Source of the DNA: an uncultured Eubacteriales bacterium
GTDB lineage: Bacteria; Bacillota; Clostridia; Oscillospirales; Acutalibacteraceae
Length of the DNA: 33,868 bases
Direction: 5' to 3'
Assembly (NCBI GenBank): GCA_900320605.1
Contig: ONSY01000083.1
Coordinates: forward strand, 1 to 33,868
The translations under genes were made by a program, and so were the position numbers. The notes beneath the pieces are model-generated. The model searched no databases. It saw only the letters and a list, made by a program, of their open reading frames with translations, and was not told where the DNA came from. Shown here piece after piece: positions 24,215 to 32,294 of this stretch. Every line of letters starts with the position of its first letter. Position 1 is the first letter of the stretch.

Positions 24215-25477
24215 TTACGCGTCAACACGTTGAAAACAGTGCACTTCAGCAAACGCAGGCTCCAGTATGATTTCTCCCTTTTCATTAAGCAGACCCCAAA
24301 GGCCGCTCCCGGCCTGGAAGAAAGCAGCACCCTCAGAAAAATCACCGGCTGAGGAGAAAGCCTGACCTAAAAGAACACTCCCGTCCGATTTCAGATAACC
24401 CCATTTTCCGTCTTTCTCGTAAGCAAGGATTCCCTCAGAAAAACCGGTGCTTGATACATCATCAAAATATGGTTCTATCATCCAGGCGCCGTCATTACCA
24501 AAGACGCCCCATTTTCCTTTGTATTTTACAGGTGCAACATCCCCGTAAAACGGAAGAGCGTCTTCAAAGGTAAAATCATGAATCACAGCGCCAGTATGAT
24601 CGATGTAGCCCCAAAGGCCGTCCTTTTTTGCAGCGTAGAGATTTTCGGAGCATGGCAGAAGTTCCTCATAGATAGGAGCTGATACCTCTTCCCCATTATC
24701 CGGCCGGATGAGGCCATAGAGGACTTTCTCTCCGCTCTGCGTACCTACGATACAGTTTCCGGCTTCATCACGTATTGAATTTGCCACAGAAAACAGATCA
24801 TCCTTACAGTATTTTGCGGGAAACTCAAAAATAGCTTTTCCTTCGCATGATAAAAGAAAAACATGATCTTTGTTTAAAACAGGATCATGATCGATCACAA
24901 CCGCTGTCCCGTTCTTAAAATCTGTTGCGAAGGAGAAAGAATTTACATACGGCTCATAGAAATGATCCCCGAAGTTTACAATACGCTCCGGAAATGCAAG
25001 CGTACCGTTCTTGTTGATATAAAAATACTCGCTTTCTCCCTCTCGGACACGGGCGATACCCTCGTGTGAAAAACGGGATGCACTTGTAAAATTCGGATGC
25101 AGATATGAAGCGAATTCTCCATCTTTAGTAAGATAACCGTAAAGGATGCCTTTTTCCGTATCGTTTACAGCAACAGCCGCGACTCCGGATGAAAAATCGC
25201 CGGCATCAAGGTATATCGGCTCAATTGCGAAAGAACCGTCTTTTCCGATATATCCCCATTTTCCTCCTCCTGGAGAAACAGCAGCAAGCGTATCATCAGA
25301 TACCGCCTGGGCTCGCGGGATCTCAGAAAGCATCAGTTCCTTTGTTGAAAATCCGGATTTCGCAGGTGCGGGAGGCGGTGCAACAGAAGAAGAGGAAACT
25401 CCGTTCTTTCTGTCACTGCAGGCACAAAAGCTCAGTATCATAAGAACACAAAGCAGAAAAGCAGAAGCTCTTTTCAT
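24215..25477 (-). CDS. WG-repeat lipoprotein
   Basis: 420-residue surface lipoprotein. A signal peptide with hydrophobic core (residues 5-18) ends in LSFCAC, a Cys-containing lipobox. The rest is mostly WG (KWGYI-type) repeats: GKWGYIGKDGSFAIEP, GLWGYIDHTGAVI, GKWGVFGNDGAWMIEP, GKWGYLKSDGSVLLG and GLWGLLNEKGEIILEP are clear, spaced about 40-60 residues apart, with one or two degenerate units between. These repeats make a beta-rich propeller-like fold in other proteins; the function here is unknown. The ATG at 25477 is set by AAGGAAGGAG; a longer frame to 25513 has no signal peptide start. It follows pgeF by 36 bases. Confidence 0.88.
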   Translation of the reverse strand: MKRASAFLLCVLMILSFCACSDRKNGVSSSSVAPPPAPAKSGFSTKELMLSEIPRAQAVSDDTLAAVSPGGGKWGYIGKDGSFAIEPIYLDAGDFSSGVAAVAVNDTEKGILYGYLTKDGEFASYLHPNFTSASRFSHEGIARVREGESEYFYINKNGTLAFPERIVNFGDHFYEPYVNSFSFATDFKNGTAVVIDHDPVLNKDHVFLLSCEGKAIFEFPAKYCKDDLFSVANSIRDEAGNCIVGTQSGEKVLYGLIRPDNGEEVSAPIYEELLPCSENLYAAKKDGLWGYIDHTGAVIHDFTFEDALPFYGDVAPVKYKGKWGVFGNDGAWMIEPYFDDVSSTGFSEGILAYEKDGKWGYLKSDGSVLLGQAFSSAGDFSEGAAFFQAGSGLWGLLNEKGEIILEPAFAEVHCFQRVDA

Positions 25478-25513
25478 TGGTTTTCTCCTTCCTTTATCGT
25501 TCAGAATCATCAA

Positions 25514-26350
25514 TTACGTTTCATCAATTCTGAGAAACGCACCGTGTACACCGCGTTTTCCGCCTGTCCCCCGATGAGAATAGAGAAGATTCTGATGCTC
25601 CATCGTACATACTCCTCCGAGAATGATATTCTCAGAACTCATTCCCGCATGAATCATGAGTGCATGATTACAGCGTGCAAGATCAAACAGGTATTTTCCT
25701 TCCCCTTTATCAAAAAGGATACCGGAAAGATTTACAGGCAGTGTCCGGGCTTTCGAAGCGACGGTCTCATCAACCTCATAGCATTCTTTGCAGATGCATG
25801 GACCGATCCCGGCAAACACATTTTCAGGTTTGCTTCCATAATACTCATGAAGCGCGGAAATGGTTTTTCCAGCGATATTCCCGACCGTACCGCGCCACCC
25901 GGCATGAGAAAGCGCAATGCACTTCCGTTCAGGATCTATAAAAAACAGGGGAACACAATCAGCGTGAAATGTGAGCAGTGTTACACCCGGAACATCTGTA
26001 CAAAGTCCATCGGCTTCTTCACGCCTTGAACGGAAGATCACACCTTCACCGCAGTTTTCCCGTCCGACTTTACGGATGCGTGTCCCATGGATCTGAGCCC
26101 CGGAAACCAGGCTCTCCATTCTCAAGTCAGCCGCCCCGCAGAAACGCCGGTAGTTTTCAACGACATTTTCTTCACTGTCACCAAGGAAGAATGACAGATT
26201 CATCGAAGAAAAATAATCTTCGCTCACCCCGCCCTCCCGTGTTGAGAAAGCGTGTGAATAGCCATACAAGTCTTTCCACGCTGAAAACTGGAGAAAAGAT
26301 ACACCATCTCTTCTTTCAAGATCCATATTCCCGATTGTCCCGGCAACCAT
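25514..26350 (-). CDS. pgeF: Laccase-domain protein PgeF/YlmD (YfiH family)
   Basis: 278-residue enzyme of the YfiH/DUF152 family. Zinc ligands are visible in SGAQIHGTRI, TFHADCVPLFFID and SHAGWRGT, with GIGPCICKECYEV further on. Members act on purine nucleosides (phosphorylase and adenosine deaminase activity), and E. coli PgeF edits wrongly built UDP-MurNAc peptides. The ATG at 26350 has CGGGAGGTG upstream, 34 bases past typA. Older annotations call it a multicopper polyphenol oxidase, which the ligands do not support. Confidence 0.92.
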   Translation of the reverse strand: MVAGTIGNMDLERRDGVSFLQFSAWKDLYGYSHAFSTREGGVSEDYFSSMNLSFFLGDSEENVVENYRRFCGAADLRMESLVSGAQIHGTRIRKVGRENCGEGVIFRSRREEADGLCTDVPGVTLLTFHADCVPLFFIDPERKCIALSHAGWRGTVGNIAGKTISALHEYYGSKPENVFAGIGPCICKECYEVDETVASKARTLPVNLSGILFDKGEGKYLFDLARCNHALMIHAGMSSENIILGGVCTMEHQNLLYSHRGTGGKRGVHGAFLRIDET

Positions 26351-26384
26351 GAGCGCACCTCCCGCTAGAACTTTTCTCTTGAGA

Positions 26385-28211
26385 TCAGCCTTTCTTTCTG
26401 CTCGCAGCTTTCATGCGCATTTCATGAGAAAGAATTGTTTTGCGCATTCTGATATTCTTCGGAGTCACTTCGACAAGCTCGTCATCTGAGATGAATTCAA
26501 GGCACTGCTCAAGACTCAGAACAGTATGCGGCGTAAGACGCAGCGCTTCATCTGAGCCGGCGGCGCGGGTATTTGTAACATGCTTTTTCTTACAGACATT
26601 CACGGTGATATCGTCAGATTTCGGGGAAACACCGACAATCATTCCCTCGTATACTTCAACCCCAGGTCCAACGAACATTCTGCCGCGATCCTGCGCATTG
26701 AACAGACCGTAACCGGTAGTTGTACCGGTTTCGAAGGAAATCAGTGAACCTTGAGTTCTGCCAGGAATATCCCCTTTATATGGCTCATATGAATCAAACA
26801 CATGGTTCATGATACCGTTTCCGTTGGTGTCTGTCATAAACTCGGAACGATAGCCGATCAGACCGCGTGCCGGAATTTTGAACTCGAGATGGTCACTTCC
26901 GCCTTCCTTTGGAGCCATATTGATCAGCTCCGCCTTTCGTGTACCGAGTTTTTCCATTACAACTCCGACGTAATCCTCAGGCACATCGATCATAAGCAGT
27001 TCGATCGGTTCACAGCGGACACCGTCAATCTCTTTATAAATAACCGTTGGACGGGATACCTGGAATTCATAGTTCTGTCTTCTCATCTGCTCAATGAGAA
27101 TTGACAGATGGAGTTCCCCGCGCCCGGAGACCTTAAAGGTATCCGTGGAATCTGTTTCCTCTACACGCATGGCAACGTTTGTCTCAACTTCTTTAAACAG
27201 ACGATCCCGCAGGTTACGAGAAGTAACATATTTTCCTTCTCTCCCCGCGAAGGGGCTGTTATTGACAAGGAACATCATCGAAACAGTCGGTTCGTCTATC
27301 TTAATAAAAGGAAGCGGTTCGATTACTTCCGGATCGCAGGCTGTTTCTCCGATATTGAGATCGCTGATTCCGGAAACGGCTACAATATCCCCAAGTCCGG
27401 CACTCTGAACCTCGATTCGCTTTAATCCATCGAACTGATACAGCTTTGTAATTCTCTCGTTTCGAACGGTACCGTCACGTTTGCAGAGAGCGACCGTCAT
27501 ACCTACTTTCAGCTCACCGCGTTCCACTCGACCGATCCCGATGCGGCCGATATAATCATCATAATCGATATTTGAAAAGAGCACCTGGGTCGGTCCGTGA
27601 AGATCACCCTGAGGTGCAGGACATTCGCGCAGAATTGTTTCAAAAAGATCTGTCATGTCTCTGCCTTCGAGGTTGTCTTTCGACATTGAAGCATACCCGT
27701 CGCGTGCGGACGCATAAACAACCGGGAATTCAAGCTGATCCTCATTTGCTCCCAGTTCAATCAGAAGATCAATTACTTCATCGATTACCTCATCCGGCCG
27801 AGCCATCGGACGATCGATTTTATTGATCACGACGATTGGCTTTTTCCCGAGTGCCAGCGCTTTCTTCAGAACAAAGCGCGTCTGAGGCATACATCCCTCA
27901 AAAGCATCTACTAAAAGAAGAACAGCGTCAACCATCATCAAGACACGCTCAACTTCGCCGCCGAAATCAGCGTGACCGGGAGTATCAACGATATTGATCT
28001 TTGTTCCTTTGTAATGAACCGCTGTGTTTTTCGATAAAATAGTAATTCCGCGCTCGCGCTCAAGATCGCCGGAATCCATGACTCTGTCGCTGACTTCCTC
28101 GTTCTCCCGGAAGATTCCGCTCTGACGCAGAAGCTGGTCTACAAGTGTGGTCTTGCCGTGATCGACATGTGCGATGATCGCGATGTTTCTAAGGTTTTCT
28201 CTTTTTTCCAT
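26385..28211 (-). CDS. typA: Ribosome-associated GTPase TypA/BipA
   Basis: 608-residue translational GTPase related to EF-G that binds the ribosome under stress or cold and aids 50S assembly. G motifs are AHVDHGKTT (G1), DTPGHADFG (G3) and NKIDRP (G4); RERGITI marks switch I. Domains II, III, V and the BipA-specific C-terminal domain follow, giving the standard length. The ATG at 28211 has AGAGGTC upstream. It begins a probable three-gene operon with pgeF and the WG-repeat lipoprotein. Confidence 0.96.
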   Translation of the reverse strand: MEKRENLRNIAIIAHVDHGKTTLVDQLLRQSGIFRENEEVSDRVMDSGDLERERGITILSKNTAVHYKGTKINIVDTPGHADFGGEVERVLMMVDAVLLLVDAFEGCMPQTRFVLKKALALGKKPIVVINKIDRPMARPDEVIDEVIDLLIELGANEDQLEFPVVYASARDGYASMSKDNLEGRDMTDLFETILRECPAPQGDLHGPTQVLFSNIDYDDYIGRIGIGRVERGELKVGMTVALCKRDGTVRNERITKLYQFDGLKRIEVQSAGLGDIVAVSGISDLNIGETACDPEVIEPLPFIKIDEPTVSMMFLVNNSPFAGREGKYVTSRNLRDRLFKEVETNVAMRVEETDSTDTFKVSGRGELHLSILIEQMRRQNYEFQVSRPTVIYKEIDGVRCEPIELLMIDVPEDYVGVVMEKLGTRKAELINMAPKEGGSDHLEFKIPARGLIGYRSEFMTDTNGNGIMNHVFDSYEPYKGDIPGRTQGSLISFETGTTTGYGLFNAQDRGRMFVGPGVEVYEGMIVGVSPKSDDITVNVCKKKHVTNTRAAGSDEALRLTPHTVLSLEQCLEFISDDELVEVTPKNIRMRKTILSHEMRMKAASRKKG

Positions 28212-28286
28212 GCTGATGACCTCTTTCTAAAAGAAAGCAGAAAATTCTTCCCTGAAATAGTTTCCTTTTTCCTGAATTTGCGTTAT

Positions 28287-28315
28287 AATATAAGAAGAAT
28301 TCAATAATAATGAAA
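28287..28315 (-). promoter_or_regulatory. Candidate promoter of typA
   Basis: TTTCAT at 28315-28310, 17-base spacer, TATATT at 28292-28287 on the minus strand, 76 bases before typA. The -35 is poor. A TATAAT also occurs on the plus strand at 28284-28289, so the region may be divergent. Confidence 0.4.
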
Positions 28316-28505
28316 CGAAAAATATAAATACTCATTGCTTTCTTCATCCAGACAGATGAACAGCAATAAGGTATTTTCTGTTTCATATTTTCGGATGTTT
28401 GCTAAAACCAAACAATTTATTTTATCACACTTTGGGTTTGATGAAAAGCTTTTTTTGAAGTTTATGAAAAGAAACAGGGAAAGTCTTTTTGAATGGAGGA
28501 TTATT

Positions 28506-29093
28506 ATGGAATTTGATGCATTTAATGAAGGTGTTGAAGTCGGAGGACTCCGCAGCAAGAACGACATCCGCATTTTGATCTGCTATCTCCTTTGCGGTGT
28601 TAATACCCCGCTCACACGTGATGACATTATTTCCGTGATGTATGAAAACGGGTTTGCGAACTATTTCGAGGTTATAGACGCTCTCTCCGGACTGACAGCT
28701 GCTGGAAGCATTGAGAAGACACAGGACAAACAGGAAACCTATCGTGCCAACACCCGCACCATGGAGATCTCCAGGCGTCTCAATTCCACACTTCCGGGAA
28801 CCATCCGTGAACGGGCGGTTGCCTGCGCACTCAATCTGTTAAGTGCCGCAAAAATAGAACGTGAAAACAAGACCGAGATCAGAAAGGTGGAAAACGGATA
28901 CTGCGTCGATTGCCACGTTTCCGGAGGCGAAAATGATTTGATGAGCTTTTCGCTTTATGTTCCCGATTACGCTCAGGCAAAACTTGTTCAACGCAAATTT
29001 CTCCTTAATCCGGCAGTGTTTTACCGGATGATTCTTGCGCTTTCAACCGGAGATCTGGAACTTGCGGAAAACATCCTCAATAAAAACGAGTGA
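28506..29093 (+). CDS. DUF4364 family winged-helix-like protein
   Basis: 195-residue cytoplasmic protein. The segment KNDIRILICYLL followed by TRDDIISVMYENGFANYFEVIDALS (read as two short pieces) is typical of DUF4364, a family largely confined to Clostridia and thought to be a winged-helix regulator; the N-terminal 70 residues would hold that fold. The start is ATG at 28506, set by GGAGG at 28495-28499; the open frame continues upstream but without family sequence. No target is visible. Confidence 0.85.
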   Translation: MEFDAFNEGVEVGGLRSKNDIRILICYLLCGVNTPLTRDDIISVMYENGFANYFEVIDALSGLTAAGSIEKTQDKQETYRANTRTMEISRRLNSTLPGTIRERAVACALNLLSAAKIERENKTEIRKVENGYCVDCHVSGGENDLMSFSLYVPDYAQAKLVQRKFLLNPAVFYRMILALSTGDLELAENILNKNE

Positions 29094-29210
29094 GTCTGAA
29101 TATAATTCAATACGGCATATAAAGGTCAATGCTGAAAACGAGAACACCCCCCATGTGGGCAAAGATACTCTTTTTATAATACGACTCTGCGGCATAGTTG
29201 AAAAACAGCG

Positions 29211-29277
29211 AAAAACACCTGAGATCGTTAAACGAAGTGATTGTTCAAATCACTTTGTCTGACATCTCAGGTGTTTC
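29211..29277. terminator. Bidirectional double-stem terminator
   Basis: An outer 12-bp repeat, AACACCTGAGAT/ATCTCAGGTGTT (29214-29225 with 29264-29275), encloses an inner 8-bp stem, AAGTGATT/AATCACTT (29235-29242 with 29248-29255). T-runs follow on both strands. It lies between the convergent DUF4364 (+) and SPFH (-) genes. Confidence 0.8.
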
Positions 29278-29356
29278 TGTTTACGTTATCAGAATCGTCA
29301 TCTGACGCAAGCCCTCATGGCTCCAGTAAATTTTGAAAGAACTACTGTCTCAGCTT

Positions 29357-30277
29357 TCAGTTTGCGGGAGATTCATTTTGATCAGCCGCACCGGCGGCAG
29401 CGGTAATGTCTTCTCCAATCGTTGTGATTACAGTATGTTCACCCATGGCGCGAGGAAGCTGTCCATCCCACTTTTCATAAAATTTTGATAGCAGCACGTT
29501 TTCTGTCAGAGACTTTGAAAGGGTTTCGTTTGCCTGAGCCTGAGCCTCTGCCTCGATCATCAATGCTTTTGCATCCGCTTCTGCCTTTGCAATTCTCGTC
29601 TCGTTTTCAATCTGCTGCTTCTCATACACCTGCTGGGCAATCGATTTTTCAGCGATTGCCTGATTGTATTCTTCCTCGAAGTTCATATTATTAATTACCA
29701 CTTTCAGAACATTAACTGTTGCAGTGCCATATTTTTCATCAAGGGCTTCCTGCAGTTTTTCCTTAACAAGCGGTTCAATATGTGTTCGGATCGTGACTTC
29801 CTGGACTCCCAGCTCTACCATTGCAGATTTAATTGAACTTGAGACAAGTCCTGCAGATACCAGATCCTGATCCGACTGGGAAACGTTTGCATAAATCCAT
29901 GACGAACGGTCTCTCGCAATCTGATAAGTAACTATGACATCTTCTGCGAATACAGGAACTTTTTCTTTTGTTTCTCCCCACACCTGTGCGGACAGAGAAA
30001 TATCCTGCTGCTTGTTGTTCACAAGATTCACGCTCTGAATAAACGGAACCTTGAGATTGAAGCCCTGAGGCAAATTTGTTTCAGAAATCTGACCGAATGT
30101 CGTCCGAACTCCTGTATAGCCGGTCGGAACAATCGCGAAGCACTCGCCTGACACGGCTACGACAATACCGACAATAATAGCTGCCGCAGCGAAACGTTTC
30201 TTGAATTTTGGCAAAAAAAGAAATACGATTCCTGCTATAATAACCAGAACGCCCAACAGTAACATAATAGAATTCAT
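29357..30277 (-). CDS. SPFH/prohibitin (band 7) membrane protein
   Basis: 306-residue membrane protein of the stomatin/prohibitin/flotillin type. Two hydrophobic segments (about 3-22 and 29-50) precede the SPFH domain, which starts near GYTGVRTTFGQ and runs to about 225; then comes a Glu/Ala/Lys-rich coiled coil (EAEAQAQANE) at about 205-255. Such proteins form ring scaffolds in membrane microdomains and often guard membrane proteases; no partner gene is adjacent. I chose the ATG at 30277, with GGAGGG at 30291-30286; a TTG at 30298 would use that ribosome binding site as coding sequence. It is monocistronic. Confidence 0.9.
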   Translation of the reverse strand: MNSIMLLLGVLVIIAGIVFLFLPKFKKRFAAAAIIVGIVVAVSGECFAIVPTGYTGVRTTFGQISETNLPQGFNLKVPFIQSVNLVNNKQQDISLSAQVWGETKEKVPVFAEDVIVTYQIARDRSSWIYANVSQSDQDLVSAGLVSSSIKSAMVELGVQEVTIRTHIEPLVKEKLQEALDEKYGTATVNVLKVVINNMNFEEEYNQAIAEKSIAQQVYEKQQIENETRIAKAEADAKALMIEAEAQAQANETLSKSLTENVLLSKFYEKWDGQLPRAMGEHTVITTIGEDITAAAGAADQNESPAN

Positions 30278-30332
30278 AATCTGAACCCTCCTTTTCAAAG
30301 TCAGCTGATCCTATGCCCTTTTGGTCGTGAAC

Positions 30333-30361
30333 ATTTTAACATCATTTTCTGTATCTGTAAA
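30333..30361 (-). promoter_or_regulatory. Promoter of the SPFH gene
   Basis: TTTACA at 30361-30356, 17-base spacer, TAAAAT at 30338-30333 on the minus strand, with TG one base upstream of the -10. Confidence 0.65.
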
Positions 30362-30443
30362 GCAAACATGTTTTTATTCACATTTTTTTCACTTTTACCC
30401 GATATGATAAGATTACTTTATAAATAAGGCAGGAGTTTTCACG

Positions 30444-31055
30444 ATGAAAAAAATCTTTTCATTACTGCTGTGCGCAGTCTTTCTGTTTCTGATCGGATGT
30501 TCGTCATCAAAAGCACCGGAGAAAGCTGATATTTCCTCGATAGACACAACAAGCGGGCTGCATCATGCAACAATCTCCGTCAAGGATTTCGGCACGATTG
30601 AGCTGGAACTCGACGCAGACGCCGCACCGATCACGGTTGCTAATTTCATCTCGCTTGCTTCTTCCGGTTTTTACGATGGTCTGACTTTCCATCGGATTCA
30701 GGAAGGGTTCATGATGCAGGGCGGTGATCCGGAAGGGAACGGAACCGGCGGCAGCGATACAAAGATCAAAGGCGAATTTGCCGCAAACGGAGTCAGCAAT
30801 CCGATTTCCCATAAGCGCGGTGTGATCTCGATGGCTCGCGCGAAACAGAATGACAGCGCATCTTCTCAATTCTTTATATGCCACGGTGATGCTTCCTCAT
30901 GGCTGGACGGTCAGTACGCCGCATTCGGGAAAGTAACCAACGGTATGGACGTAGTAGATAAAATCTGCACGAAAAAATATACCGTCGATAAAAACTACGT
31001 GATCACCAACAAATCCGAACAGCCTGTTATCGAATGGATAATTATCACGGACTGA
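30444..31055 (+). CDS. Cyclophilin-type peptidyl-prolyl isomerase lipoprotein
   Basis: 203-residue cyclophilin that catalyses cis-trans isomerisation of X-Pro bonds, probably aiding protein folding outside the membrane. The signal peptide ends in the lipobox LIGC (Cys19). The catalytic domain (about 40-195) has FHRIQEGFMMQGGDP with the active-site Arg, SSQFFICHGD and a final GKVTNGMDVVDKI. The start is ATG at 30444 with GGCAGGAG nine bases upstream. It is monocistronic, ending at a hairpin terminator shared with the convergent DUF4380-like gene. Confidence 0.94.
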   Translation: MKKIFSLLLCAVFLFLIGCSSSKAPEKADISSIDTTSGLHHATISVKDFGTIELELDADAAPITVANFISLASSGFYDGLTFHRIQEGFMMQGGDPEGNGTGGSDTKIKGEFAANGVSNPISHKRGVISMARAKQNDSASSQFFICHGDASSWLDGQYAAFGKVTNGMDVVDKICTKKYTVDKNYVITNKSEQPVIEWIIITD

Positions 31056-31081
31056 TTTCGACAGATTTCTCTATACAGCCA

Positions 31082-31117
31082 AAAAGTCCTGCAGATTGTT
31101 TTCTGCAGGACTTTTCT
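31082..31117. terminator. Bidirectional terminator
   Basis: AAAAGTCCTGCAG (31082-31094) and CTGCAGGACTTTT (31103-31115) form a perfect 13-bp stem with an 8-base loop, between the convergent isomerase and DUF4380-like genes. Confidence 0.88.
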
Positions 31118-31128
31118 GTTCATATTGT

Positions 31129-32112
31129 TTATTCAAGGTGAAGCTCAATAAATTTTGCGACTGCCTCACGATCTGCCAGATCTGGGATTTCCGTCTTAAT
31201 CGGGAGTATCGCAATCTTTTCTGTCATGGAAATTGACTCACCTTTTCCCCAGTCTCCCAACGGTCCGAGAACCTCAATTTCAGTAAACTGGGCGCTTGTG
31301 TAAGCTTCAAGTGAGCACCCGAAATCCGTATAATCCCGCTCCGTATCATGTGTGAAACTCATTTTGAGAAGATAACCTTTGTTTGCATACATTGCCCATC
31401 CCTCGGTATCAGCAGAACCGATTTTGATCGGACGCTGACGTTCAGGGCTATGCCGCATCGTGATGTAACGGTCATCTATGCCGAGCCTTGCATCAGACAG
31501 AGACCCGAGGAACATGACAAGAGATCCGGAAGGCAGGATTGGTTTAGAGAAATCAGCAAGCGTCATCTCAGAGAACGGTTTCCGCATTCTGAACGGACGC
31601 ATGAACGGGAAAAAGCCGACTCCGCCCGGCGCACACTGAGTTACCTGCCAGACGGCATTGCGTTTCTTTTCCTCTAATGTATTCGTATACTCACATGTTA
31701 CCTCAATTTCCGGCTTTTCCTCATCCATAACAATCGTCATTGAAGAAATAAAACCGATCACTTTGGCCTCCGGGCAGGTAAGCTTAACTCCGTTTTTAAC
31801 TTCTTCGACCTTGAGAGGATCATTATCGGGCGACTCCGTATGGATCTGATACTGCGGAGCAAGCCACATCCTGTGGCCGCCGTAGAAATGGTATTCCGCG
31901 TCCTGACCGAACAGCTCTTTAAAAAACGGGGAACGATCCACGACCTGATCTTCATCATCGTTAAAAAAGAGGTTTTCTCCCCCTTTTGCAGCATAATAAA
32001 TAATCCGAGGGCCTAAATCAATCGTCGCAAGCAGTTCAACGGCACCGTTTTCGATTTTGATACAACGTCCGTAGTGCTTATAGGAATCAACATATGAAAT
32101 AGTAACCGCCAT
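31129..32112 (-). CDS. DUF4380-like protein, galactose-mutarotase-type fold likely
   Basis: 327-residue soluble protein without signal peptide or membrane segment. The sequence IENGAVELLATIDLGPRIIYY, split as a beta-strand and turn, and YGGHRMWLAPQ resemble DUF4380 and aldose-1-epimerase-type beta-sandwich proteins, where a GG-H motif lies near the sugar site. Many strands and few helices fit that fold. No catalytic pair can be fixed from sequence. The ATG at 32112 has GGGGAG seven bases upstream and its own promoter; there is no sugar transporter or hydrolase beside it to name a substrate. The family call is from memory of the motif pattern. Confidence 0.6.
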   Translation of the reverse strand: MAVTISYVDSYKHYGRCIKIENGAVELLATIDLGPRIIYYAAKGGENLFFNDDEDQVVDRSPFFKELFGQDAEYHFYGGHRMWLAPQYQIHTESPDNDPLKVEEVKNGVKLTCPEAKVIGFISSMTIVMDEEKPEIEVTCEYTNTLEEKKRNAVWQVTQCAPGGVGFFPFMRPFRMRKPFSEMTLADFSKPILPSGSLVMFLGSLSDARLGIDDRYITMRHSPERQRPIKIGSADTEGWAMYANKGYLLKMSFTHDTERDYTDFGCSLEAYTSAQFTEIEVLGPLGDWGKGESISMTEKIAILPIKTEIPDLADREAVAKFIELHLE

Positions 32113-32148
32113 TTTTTTCTCCCCTTTTCATTTGTTTATTCTGCATTA

Positions 32149-32178
32149 AATATATCATAGGATCATGGCATACGTCAA
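32149..32178 (-). promoter_or_regulatory. Promoter of the DUF4380-like gene
   Basis: TTGACG at 32178-32173, 18-base spacer, TATATT at 32154-32149 on the minus strand, 36 bases before the ATG. Confidence 0.7.
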
Positions 32179-32233
32179 TCTTGGAAACACTGAAAAAGTA
32201 TCGAAAAGTAACGAATTATGTAAAAACTGTAAC

Positions 32234-32262
32234 TTTACATTTGTTTTTAATTTCGATATGAT
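32234..32262 (+). promoter_or_regulatory. Promoter of the VanW-family gene
   Basis: TTTACA at 32234-32239, 17-base spacer, TATGAT at 32257-32262, 32 bases before the ATG. An inverted repeat, ATGTAAA (32218-32224) and TTTACAT (32234-32240), overlaps the -35 and could be an operator. Confidence 0.65.
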
Positions 32263-32294
32263 TATTACATAAAAAGATTTGAGGAGGTTTAGCT

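Noticed and set aside
28335..28505. Extension of the DUF4364 frame upstream to an ATG at 28335.
   Set aside because: The added 57 residues are AT-rich, have no family similarity and include the hairpin; the GGAGG at 28495-28499 fixes the start at 28506.
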